Shown: one piece after another, positions 6,455 through 12,080 of the stretch | Layout of the letters: every line of letters begins with the position of its first letter | Position numbering within the stretch: position 1 is the first letter of the stretch | Assembly: GCA_964436005.1 (NCBI GenBank) | Contig: CAYTBK010000119.1 | Coordinates: 1-12,080, forward strand | Source: JAGNHB01 sp964436005 | GTDB taxonomy: Bacteria; Acidobacteriota; JAAYUB01 | Reading direction: 5' to 3' | Length of the DNA stretch: 12,080 nucleotides | The notes under the pieces: generated by a model | What the model saw: the letters and a program-made list of their open reading frames with translations, nothing else | Databases searched by the model: none | Told to the model about the DNA's origin: nothing | Position numbers and translations under genes: made by a program

Positions 6455-6483
6455 CCGAACCGGGCGATTTAAGCACGGTTCGG
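6455..6483. promoter_or_regulatory. 8-bp inverted repeat around the -10 element (operator candidate)
   Basis: CCGAACCG (6455-6462) and CGGTTCGG (6476-6483) are perfect inverted copies with 13 bp between them. Their centres are 21 bp apart, about two helical turns, which suits a dimeric DNA-binding protein. The space between contains the -10 element of the minus-strand promoter (6467-6472), and the right-hand arm lies in the -10/-35 spacer. A bound protein would block this promoter. A stem-loop in the transcript is unlikely, because most of the repeat lies upstream of the expected start site near 6460. The binding protein is not identified. Confidence 0.5.
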
Positions 6484-6495
6484 GGGGCGAATCAA
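6467..6495 (-). promoter_or_regulatory. Sigma-70-type promoter of the YkgJ/VWA/sigma/anti-sigma operon
   Basis: Read on the minus strand, TTGATT (6495-6490) and TTAAAT (6472-6467) are separated by exactly 17 bp and match a housekeeping -35/-10 pair well. Transcription would begin near 6460, leaving a leader of about 22 nt that carries the ribosome binding site of the YkgJ gene. The AT-rich -10 box stands out in GC-rich DNA. The position in front of a four-gene operon and the bracketing inverted repeat add support. Confidence 0.55.
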
Positions 6496-6508
6496 GCGTT
6501 AGGGGAAA

Positions 6509-6524
6509 TGGAATGAGAATTGCT
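6509..6524 (+). promoter_or_regulatory. Sigma-54 promoter of the fliL operon
   Basis: TGGAATGAGAATTGCT matches the RpoN consensus TGGCACG-N4-TTGCW at the critical bases. GG is at 6510-6511 and GC at 6522-6523, exactly 12 bp apart, with TTGCT complete. The start site would be near 6535, giving a leader of about 23 nt with the ribosome binding site AGGAGGT (6547-6553). Sigma-54 control of flagellar gate genes is known in several bacterial groups. A second match with the same spacing in front of flhA strengthens the call. The activator protein and its upstream sites are not visible here. Confidence 0.65.
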
Positions 6525-6557
6525 TCCGTTTATTTTGATTTTCGATAGGAGGTCACC

Positions 6558-7085
6558 ATGGATCAACCTTCCGCCGCACCGCCCGTCGCCCCCGCCGCCG
6601 CGCCTCCGAAAAAAGGCGGAGTGCTCAAACTCGCCATGATCGTCGTCGTGCTCGTCGCCCTGGGCGTGGGAGGCTACATCTTCGTCTTCAAGAAGGGCGC
6701 GCCGGCCGGCGCCAAAAAGGGCGGGAGCGTCACGGGGCAGGCCCAGGCCGAGGAAGAGGTTCCGGAAGACCTGCACTATGCCCAGTTGTCCCCCTTGATC
6801 ATCAACCTGGCCGACAAGGACACGCCGGCCACCATCAAGATCGGGATCAGCCTGGGCTTTTCGGACAAGGCCCTGGCCATGTCGCTGGAAAAGAAGGAGC
6901 CCCACGATCTGTCCATGATTCAGGACGTGCTGCTGACGATACTGTCGTCCAAGACGGCCGCCCAGATCCTGACGAAGGAAGGCAAGGAAGCGCTGAAGAA
7001 GGAAATCCTCGCCGGCCTGAACAAGGCATTCAAAAAGAAATGTTTCTACGAATTGTTCTTCACCGAGTTCTATATCCAGCAGTGA
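6558..7085 (+). CDS. fliL: Flagellar basal body-associated protein FliL
   Basis: A 175-residue single-pass inner-membrane protein. It has a Pro/Ala-rich cytoplasmic start (1-19), a membrane helix at about 21-44, a short linker, and the periplasmic FliL domain from about 70 to the end. The strand LSPLIINLADKDTPATIKIG (77-96) and the closing FFTEFYIQ (167-174) are diagnostic of the family. FliL forms a ring around the stator units and supports motor torque. ATG 6558 has an excellent ribosome binding site, AGGAGGT, 4 bp upstream. It is first in the flagellar operon, behind a sigma-54 promoter match. fliM usually follows, but here fliN comes next after 18 bp. Confidence 0.93.
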   Translation: MDQPSAAPPVAPAAAPPKKGGVLKLAMIVVVLVALGVGGYIFVFKKGAPAGAKKGGSVTGQAQAEEEVPEDLHYAQLSPLIINLADKDTPATIKIGISLGFSDKALAMSLEKKEPHDLSMIQDVLLTILSSKTAAQILTKEGKEALKKEILAGLNKAFKKKCFYELFFTEFYIQQ

Positions 7086-7103
7086 CCATTCGAGAGGTGC
7101 CCC

Positions 7104-7421
7104 ATGCCGAAGGATGCCGTGCTCCACGGGCCGAGGAAGGAAGCGCAGCAGGCGCCCGCCAAGCCTGACTTCGCACATTCCCTCGAGATCCTGAAAAACA
7201 TCAACGTGCCCATCAACATCGACATGGGGAACACCCGCATGTCGATCCGGGAGATCCTCGACCTCGAGGAAGGTTCCATCATCGAGATCCAGAAGTCCGC
7301 GGGGGACAACATGGAGATCAAGGTGAAGGACGTGGGCCTCGCCCTGGGGGAAATTTTCGTCATCGAAGGGTCCATCGGGGTCCGCATCACGGAGATACAA
7401 TCCGATGTTCCGGAATATTGA
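7104..7421 (+). CDS. fliN: Flagellar motor switch protein FliN
   Basis: A 105-residue protein with one SpoA (surface presentation of antigens) domain at about 27-98. LEILKNINVPINIDMGNTRM opens the domain, then IREILDLEEGSIIEI, and it ends LGEIFVIEGSIGVRITEI (81-98), the classic FliN finish. FliN builds the lower C-ring of the flagellar motor with FliM and FliG and takes part in switching and in docking export substrates. The N-terminal extension is short (about 25 residues), so it is not a FliM-FliN or FliY fusion. ATG 7104 follows GAGAGGT (7092-7098). Its last 17 bp overlap the start of fliO. Confidence 0.92.
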   Translation: MPKDAVLHGPRKEAQQAPAKPDFAHSLEILKNINVPINIDMGNTRMSIREILDLEEGSIIEIQKSAGDNMEIKVKDVGLALGEIFVIEGSIGVRITEIQSDVPEY

Positions 7422-7890
7422 CCCGAAACACGCTCTCTGGGCCTGCGCCGGCATCGCCGTGCTGGCCGTGCTCTTCATCGGCCTGCCCGGGTCGTCCCCG
7501 TCAACGCCGCCCGGCAAGAACGTGCCGGGCAGCGCCATCCCGGACGTCTCCTTCTACCGCCTCCTGGGCGCGCTTCTCATCCTGGCGGGGCTGCTGTACG
7601 CGTTCTACCGGTACGCCCTGCGGCACGGCAAGAAGACCACCGCCCAGTTCCCGGCGGACCGGCTCAACGTGGAGGAGCGCTTCGCCCTGGGGGACCGGTG
7701 CAGCCTGCTTTCCGTCTCCTGGCGGGGTAAGAAGTACCTGGTGGGCAAGTCTCCGGCCGGCCTGGCCCTCCTCGACAGCGAGTGCCCGGAAGGCCCGGAG
7801 GCGTCGGCGCCGCCGGTTCCGGGCGAGGCCGGGAAGGGGGACTTTTCGTCCTCTCTGCACATCGCCTTGGGAAAGGGAGGCCAAGAATGA
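7405..7890 (+). CDS. fliO: Flagellar biosynthesis protein FliO
   Basis: A 161-residue membrane protein with two hydrophobic helices, about 10-27 and 49-70, followed by a cytoplasmic part. The FliO-like segment FALGDRCSLLSVSWRGKKYLVGKS and onward to ALLDS (about 93-125) matches the family pattern of short beta strands, though sequence similarity in FliO is always low. FliO helps assemble the FliP ring of the export gate and is not part of the finished gate. The start at 7405 lies inside the fliN end, with GGAGA about 9 bp before it. The stop overlaps the fliP start as ATGA. The identity rests on the position between fliN and fliP as much as on sequence. The N-terminal helix plus the acidic/Pro-rich linker to the second helix are less usual. 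Confidence 0.82.
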   Translation: MFRNIDPKHALWACAGIAVLAVLFIGLPGSSPSTPPGKNVPGSAIPDVSFYRLLGALLILAGLLYAFYRYALRHGKKTTAQFPADRLNVEERFALGDRCSLLSVSWRGKKYLVGKSPAGLALLDSECPEGPEASAPPVPGEAGKGDFSSSLHIALGKGGQE

Positions 7891-8660
7891 GTGGTATTCG
7901 GCGAATTTCCTTTCCCTTCTTGCGGTTCGGCGCAGTTCTGGCTTTGGCGCTGCTGGCGCCGGCCCTGTTCGCGCAAGGTACGGCCCCCCAACCCCCCGTC
8001 GCCGGCGGGGCCGGCGGCCTCGGCACGGCGGGGGGCCTGGCCACACCCATCCAGATCATCCTGGTTTTCACCCTGCTCTCGCTGGGGCCGGCCATCCTGC
8101 TGTCGGTCACCTGCTTCACCCGCATCCTCATCGTCCTGCACTTCCTCCGCCAGGCCATCGGGACGCAGACCATGCCGAGCAACCAGATCCTCATCGGCCT
8201 GTCGCTGTTCCTCAGCATGTTCATCATGGGGCCCACGGCCACCCGGGTGTGGAACGAGGCCCTCTCGCCGGCCCTGGACAGCAAGATGTCTTATTCCGAG
8301 GCGCTGGACAAGGCTTCCGGCCCGCTGAAGGAATTCATGGTCCGGTACACGCGGGAAAAGGACATCGCCCTGTTCGTGAACGTGGCCAAGCTGCCCAGGC
8401 CCAAGAACCTCAACGATATCCCGCTTCGGGTCATGGTCCCGGCCTTCATGATCTCCGAGTTGAAGACGGCCTTCCAGATCGGTTTCGTCCTGTACCTGCC
8501 CTTCCTGGTCATCGACCTGGTGGTGGCGTCCATCCTGCTCTCCACGGGCATGATGATGCTGCCGCCGGTCACGATTTCCACCCCTTTCAAGATATTGCTG
8601 TTCGTGCTGGTGGACGGGTGGAACCTGGTCATCGGCTCCCTGGTGAAAAGTTTCTTCTGA
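7887..8660 (+). CDS. fliP: Flagellar export gate protein FliP
   Basis: A 257-residue protein with a cleavable signal (1-29, ending ALLAPALFA), a Gly/Pro-rich linker, and the conserved FliP core. Diagnostic stretches are SVTCFTRILIVLHFLRQAIG (73-92), the adjoining MPSNQILIGLSLFLSMFIMG (96-115), and VMVPAFMISELKTAFQIGF (182-200). FliP makes five copies in the helical FliP5-Q4-R1 core of the flagellar type III export gate in the inner membrane. The frame is open upstream to 7782, but ATG 7887 has AGGGAGG (7874-7880) 6 bp before it and overlaps the fliO stop by 4 bp, and its product begins with a normal signal peptide. Confidence 0.96.
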   Translation: MSGIRRISFPFLRFGAVLALALLAPALFAQGTAPQPPVAGGAGGLGTAGGLATPIQIILVFTLLSLGPAILLSVTCFTRILIVLHFLRQAIGTQTMPSNQILIGLSLFLSMFIMGPTATRVWNEALSPALDSKMSYSEALDKASGPLKEFMVRYTREKDIALFVNVAKLPRPKNLNDIPLRVMVPAFMISELKTAFQIGFVLYLPFLVIDLVVASILLSTGMMMLPPVTISTPFKILLFVLVDGWNLVIGSLVKSFF

Positions 8661-8670
8661 CGAGGTGCGT

Positions 8671-8940
8671 ATGAACGAAGCAATGGTGATCGAACTCGTT
8701 AAGGGCGCATTCGAACTGGTGGTGACCGTCTCGGCGCCCCTGCTTCTGGTGGGGTTGGTGGCCGGCCTGCTGATCAGCGTGCTGCAGACGGTTACCTCCA
8801 TCCAGGATTCCACGCTGGCTTTCGTGCCCAAGATGGCGGCCCTGATCCTGGCCATCTTCTTCCTGTCCGGCTGGATTCTGAACCTGTTGATGTCCTACAC
8901 CCGCAACCTTTTCGGAGATTTCACGCGCTACGTGCGGTGA
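8671..8940 (+). CDS. fliQ: Flagellar export gate protein FliQ
   Basis: An 89-residue protein, the standard FliQ length, with two membrane helices (about 14-37 and 55-76) joined by the conserved loop QTVTSIQDSTLAFVPK (39-54). Four copies wrap around FliP and FliR in the export gate. A GTG at 8665 could add two residues, but ATG 8671 is better placed after GAGG (8662-8665). It follows fliP by 10 bp and precedes fliR by 6 bp. Confidence 0.95.
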   Translation: MNEAMVIELVKGAFELVVTVSAPLLLVGLVAGLLISVLQTVTSIQDSTLAFVPKMAALILAIFFLSGWILNLLMSYTRNLFGDFTRYVR

Positions 8941-8946
8941 CCGCGC

Positions 8947-9735
8947 ATGGAAGAGTTCCTCATCCCGTCTGTCGCCCGCTTCGTCATCATCCTGAGCCGG
9001 ATGGCGGGGCTCTTCTACTCGGCGCCGTTCTTCTCCAGTTCCAGCTTCAACATTCGGGCCAAGACGCTGTTCTCCTTCATCGCCACCCTGCTGTTCTTCC
9101 CGGTGCTGCCCATACCTCCGTACCCGTCCTCGGCCGGCCTGGCTCTTTTCCTGGCCGTCTGCGGCCTGGAAATGGCCGTGGGACTGCTGATGGGGCTGAT
9201 GCTGAACTTCGTCTTCGCCGGCATCCAACTGGGCGGCGAGATCATGGGGTTTGAGATCGGGTATTCCATGATCCAGTCCATCGACCCGACCACGATGATT
9301 CAGACCAACCTGCTGGCCGTCTTCTGGAACCTGATCGCCATGGCCCTTTTCCTGGTTCTGAATGCCCATCACCTGGTCGTCGGCCTCCTGGTGCGGTCGT
9401 ACGAGATCGTTCCCGTTGGCGGGCTGGTGTTCCGGCAGCGGGGCATCGACTTCCTCATCAGCCACAGCACGGAAGTTTTCCTCATCGGCATCCGCCTGGC
9501 GGCGCCGATCCTGGTGGTCATGGTCGTGATCGACGTGGTCGTCGGGCTGATGGGGCGGGCGGCCCCGAGTCTGAACATCATGGTCGTCGGCTTTCCCCTC
9601 AAGCTCCTGGTCGGGTTGTTCACGCTCGGGTTCTCGCTGCTGTTCTTCCCCGGCTTTTTCGACGCGGCGATCCGGCATGCGGTGCAGGCCGTGGAAAAGG
9701 TGCTGGGACTCATGAGCGGAGCGTCAATTTTTTGA
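8947..9735 (+). CDS. fliR: Flagellar export gate protein FliR
   Basis: A 262-residue, very hydrophobic protein with about six membrane segments. The family landmark is IQLGGEIMGFEIGYSMIQSI (93-112) followed by DP, and the early SRMAGLFYSAPFF (17-29) also fits. One FliR completes the FliP5-Q4-R1 gate and contacts FlhB. The start at 8947 has no clear ribosome binding site, so translation probably continues from fliQ, whose stop lies 6 bp upstream. The protein ends GASIF just before flhB. Length and composition are normal. Confidence 0.95.
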   Translation: MEEFLIPSVARFVIILSRMAGLFYSAPFFSSSSFNIRAKTLFSFIATLLFFPVLPIPPYPSSAGLALFLAVCGLEMAVGLLMGLMLNFVFAGIQLGGEIMGFEIGYSMIQSIDPTTMIQTNLLAVFWNLIAMALFLVLNAHHLVVGLLVRSYEIVPVGGLVFRQRGIDFLISHSTEVFLIGIRLAAPILVVMVVIDVVVGLMGRAAPSLNIMVVGFPLKLLVGLFTLGFSLLFFPGFFDAAIRHAVQAVEKVLGLMSGASIF

Positions 9736-9756
9736 CTCCTGACAAAGGATTGACAG

Positions 9757-10833
9757 ATGAGCGACAAGTCAAACAGGACAGAGAGGGCGACCGGCCGGAA
9801 ACTCTCCAAGGCGAGGGGGGAGGGGCAGCTTCCGCGAAGCCGGGAGATCCCCTCCATGACCGTCCTGCTGGCGCTGGTGCTCGTCCTGGCGGCGGGAGGC
9901 TCGTTCTTCGCCCGCCAGTTCGCCGAAGACTTCACGATGCTTCTCCGCAGCGCCTTTGACAATCCCTCGGCGGGGCTGCCCTCTGCCACCATCTCCGCCG
10001 CCTTCGTGCACATATTCTTTTTCATGCTCTTCCCGGTGCTGGCCTTGCTGATGGCGGCCGCGGGCGTGGGCAGCGTCGCCCTCGGCGGCTGGAACTTCGC
10101 CTTGAAGACCGTTTCCTTGAAATTCAACAAGCTCAATCCGGTGGACGGGTTCAAGAAGATTGCCAACATGGCCTCGGTGGTGGCCGTTTTCAAGAACACA
10201 CTCATCATCGCCGGCCTGGCCTGGGTCTGCTGGGGCACCATCGGCGGGCGAATCGCGACCATCCCGCTCCTGATCAACGCTTCGATTCCGGAGATAGTGG
10301 AAACTGTCACCGGCACCCTGCTGGCCATTCTGTTTCGCTTCGTCCTCTTCCTGATCCTGGTTGCCGGCATCGATTATTTCTGGCAAAAGTTCAAGTTCGG
10401 CAAGGACATGAAGATGACCAAGGAAGAAGTCAAGGACGAGTACAAGGAGCTGGAGGGCGATCCCAAGGTCAAGGCCAGGATTCGGCAGAAGCAGATGCAG
10501 GCGGCTTACCGGAACATGCTCAAGCAGGTTCCCCGGGCCTCCGCCGTGGTGGCCAACCCGACTCATTTCGCGGTGGCCCTCCATTACGACCCCACCGAAT
10601 CGGATGCCCCCACCGTGCTGGCCAAGGGGCAGGATTTCCTGGCCCTGAGGATCCGGTCCATCGCCGAGGCGCACGGGGTGCCGGTGGTCGAGAACAAGCC
10701 TCTCGCGCAGTCCCTCTACAAGAACTGCGAAGTCGGGAAGTCCATCCCCGTCATGCTCTACAAAGCGGTGGCCGAGTTGATCGCCTACCTTTACAAGCAG
10801 GGCAGGTGGAAACACAAGATAAATAAGAATTGA
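9757..10833 (+). CDS. flhB: Flagellar export switch protein FlhB
   Basis: A 358-residue protein with the conserved start ATGRKLSKARGEGQLPRSRE (11-30), four membrane helices (about 33-52, 82-108, 145-165, 186-207) and a cytoplasmic domain (about 215-358). The self-cleavage motif NPTH is intact at 267-270 inside VVANPTHFAVAL, so the protein should cleave itself between Asn and Pro. That step switches export from rod/hook to filament substrates. KFNKLNPVDGFKKI (122-135) matches the loop that contacts the FliPQR core. ATG 9757 follows AAAGGAT (9744-9750). It is the last gene before a second sigma-54 promoter match, which begins at its stop codon. Confidence 0.96.
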   Translation: MSDKSNRTERATGRKLSKARGEGQLPRSREIPSMTVLLALVLVLAAGGSFFARQFAEDFTMLLRSAFDNPSAGLPSATISAAFVHIFFFMLFPVLALLMAAAGVGSVALGGWNFALKTVSLKFNKLNPVDGFKKIANMASVVAVFKNTLIIAGLAWVCWGTIGGRIATIPLLINASIPEIVETVTGTLLAILFRFVLFLILVAGIDYFWQKFKFGKDMKMTKEEVKDEYKELEGDPKVKARIRQKQMQAAYRNMLKQVPRASAVVANPTHFAVALHYDPTESDAPTVLAKGQDFLALRIRSIAEAHGVPVVENKPLAQSLYKNCEVGKSIPVMLYKAVAELIAYLYKQGRWKHKINKN

Positions 10834-10849
10834 TGGCATTTGTTTTGCT
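10834..10849 (+). promoter_or_regulatory. Sigma-54 promoter of flhA
   Basis: TGGCATTTGTTTTGCT fits the RpoN consensus closely. TGGCA is complete, TTGCT is complete, and the GG (10835-10836) to GC (10847-10848) distance is exactly 12 bp, the same as in front of fliL. Transcription would start near 10860, about 26 nt before the flhA ATG. It occupies the only sizeable gap (52 bp) in the flagellar gene run after fliL and suggests that flhA starts its own unit, in addition to any read-through from flhB. Confidence 0.68.
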
Positions 10850-10885
10850 TCCATGACAGCGCCACGATGACGGGGGGAGTGCCCA

Positions 10886-12080
10886 ATGGAAGCAGCAAAC
10901 AGCGTCAGCATGAAGGTGGAAAAAACCCACATCACCATTCCGTTGACCATGCTCATGGTCCTGGTCCTCATGCTGGTGCCCCTGCCGACCATCGCCCTGG
11001 ACTTCTTCATCACCGTCAACCTCGCCTTCTCCGTCATCGTGCTCTTCATGGCCATGTACATCGAGAAACCGACCTCCTTCTCGGTGTTCCCCTCCATGCT
11101 CCTGGTCGTCACCCTGTACCGCTTGTCGCTCAACCTGGCCTCCACGCGACTGATCCTCCTGAATGGCCAGGAGGGGACCCTGGCGGCGGGTCACGTGATC
11201 CAGTCTTTCGGGGAGTTCGTCGTCGGGGGTAGCTTCGTGGTCGGGTTGGTGGTGTTTTTCGTCATCATCGTCATCCAGTACGTCGTGGTCAATCACGGCG
11301 CCGTCCGCATTTCGGAAGTCACGGCCCGCTTCACCCTGGACGCCATGCCCGGCAAGCAGATGAGCATCGACGCCGACCTGGCCGCCGGGGTCATCGACGA
11401 CGAGGAGGCCAAGCGCCGCCGCGCCGAGGTCCGCCAGGAAGCCGAATTCTACGGCGCCATGGACGGCGCCATCCGCTTCACCCAGCGTGACGCCGTCGCC
11501 GGCATCATCGTCGTCTTCATCAACATCCTCGCCGGAATCGTCATCGGTGTGGTCCAACTCGACATGTCTTTCGGCGACGCCCTGCGGACGTACACGATCC
11601 TGACCGTGGGCGACGGCCTCGTCTCCGCCGTGCCGTCGCTGCTGGTCTCGGTGGCGGGCGCCCTCATCACCACCCGCTGTTCGGCCAAGCGCACCCTCGG
11701 CGAGGACGTGTCGGAACAGATCATCTTCAACCCGTTGCCCCTCTACCTGGGCGGCACCATCCTCGTGGCGCTGGGGCTGGTCCCCGGACTGCCGAAACTC
11801 AGCTTCTTCAGCCTGGGCGGCCTCTGCTTCTTCCTGGGGAAACTGGCCGGGCGGAAGATGGAGAAAGAGGCCGAGGACATGAAGAAGGCTGCCGTGAAGA
11901 AGGAAGTCAAGCCGCCCGAAGAGCAGATCGAGACCATGCTGAAAGTCGACACTATGGCCCTGGAGATCGGCTACGGGCTCATCCCGCTGGTCGATCGGAG
12001 CCAGGGGGGCGACCTGGTGGAGCGCATCAAGAACATCCGCAAGCAGATCGCCCAGGAACTGGGCATCGTCGTGCCGCCCA
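10886..12080 (+). CDS. flhA: Flagellar export gate protein FlhA (partial, runs off the window)
   Basis: The first 398 codons of FlhA; the family usually has about 690-700 residues, so the cytoplasmic domain is cut by the window edge. The N-terminal membrane part has about eight helices with the landmarks LYRLSLNLASTRLILL (77-92) and the FHIPEP signature from RISEVTARFTLDAMPGKQM (141-159) through SIDADLAAG (160-168). Asp202 in QRDAVAG corresponds to the loop aspartate that is essential in Salmonella FlhA (D208). The start of the cytoplasmic domain is visible from about 340. FlhA forms a nonameric ring that takes up substrates and uses the proton motive force. ATG 10886 follows GGGGGGAG (10872-10879). 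The frame is uninterrupted to base 12080. Confidence 0.96.
   Translation, partial: MEAANSVSMKVEKTHITIPLTMLMVLVLMLVPLPTIALDFFITVNLAFSVIVLFMAMYIEKPTSFSVFPSMLLVVTLYRLSLNLASTRLILLNGQEGTLAAGHVIQSFGEFVVGGSFVVGLVVFFVIIVIQYVVVNHGAVRISEVTARFTLDAMPGKQMSIDADLAAGVIDDEEAKRRRAEVRQEAEFYGAMDGAIRFTQRDAVAGIIVVFINILAGIVIGVVQLDMSFGDALRTYTILTVGDGLVSAVPSLLVSVAGALITTRCSAKRTLGEDVSEQIIFNPLPLYLGGTILVALGLVPGLPKLSFFSLGGLCFFLGKLAGRKMEKEAEDMKKAAVKKEVKPPEEQIETMLKVDTMALEIGYGLIPLVDRSQGGDLVERIKNIRKQIAQELGIVVPP

Larger units (their letters stand above)
6439..6557. other. Divergent control region between YkgJ and fliL operons
   Basis: This 119-bp AT-richer gap holds, from left to right, the YkgJ ribosome binding site, an 8-bp inverted repeat bracketing the -10 box of a minus-strand sigma-70-type promoter, that promoter's -35 box, a sigma-54 promoter match facing right, and the fliL ribosome binding site. 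Only 13 bp separate the -35 box from the sigma-54 element, so the two polymerase forms would compete for the same DNA face or at least hinder each other. Confidence 0.55.

Noticed and set aside
7418..8855. Alternative frames over fliO and fliP on both strands
   Set aside because: FliP is unmistakable, FliO is supported by its position and helices, and the alternatives are Arg/Pro-rich with no motifs.
9769..11145. Minus-strand open frame of 458 codons opposite flhB and flhA
   Set aside because: It is antisense to two well-conserved flagellar genes and its product resembles no protein.
1..12080. CRISPR arrays, insertion sequences, tRNA or rRNA genes, phage-defence genes
   Set aside because: No regularly spaced repeats, transposase motifs, terminal repeats or RNA gene signatures were found while reading both strands.

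Overview
The window is GC-rich bacterial DNA with strongly GC-biased third codon positions, which is why long shadow frames run opposite most genes. Two things suggest a motile, Gram-negative-type member of the Acidobacteriota or a close relative. One is a secreted von Willebrand A protein of the type described from acidobacteria. The other is a full flagellar export-gate gene set that appears to use sigma-54. The phylum call is an inference from gene content and was not tested.

Layout. Bases 1-540 hold no convincing gene. A plus-strand block follows: a nitroreductase (541-1149), then an ECF-type sigma factor (1237-1842), its overlapping zinc-finger-type membrane anti-sigma factor (1832-2533), and a secreted Spy/CpxP/ZraP-like helical protein (2564-3079). 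The last three look like an envelope-stress regulatory operon. Converging on it is a minus-strand operon that reads, in transcription order: a Cys-rich YkgJ-type protein (6438-6145), a secreted VWA protein (6148-5126), a second sigma-70-family factor (5092-4346), and a second membrane anti-sigma-like protein with a very long Ala/Pro-rich outer region (4312-3113). The two operons end 33 bp apart.

From 6558 to the right edge everything is flagellar: fliL, fliN, fliO, fliP, fliQ, fliR, flhB and the first 398 codons of flhA. FliP, FliQ, FliR, FlhB and FlhA form the export gate, FliO helps FliP assemble, FliL sits at the stator, and FliN is a C-ring/switch protein. fliM, which usually lies between fliL and fliN, is absent from that place.

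Regulation. Good matches to the sigma-54 consensus, with exactly the right -24/-12 spacing, precede both fliL and flhA. Divergently from fliL, a strong sigma-70-type promoter match precedes the YkgJ/VWA/sigma/anti-sigma operon. An 8-bp inverted repeat, with arms 21 bp apart centre to centre, brackets its -10 element like an operator. The most unusual content is this four-gene operon, which links a Cys-cluster protein and a secreted VWA protein to a sigma/anti-sigma pair.
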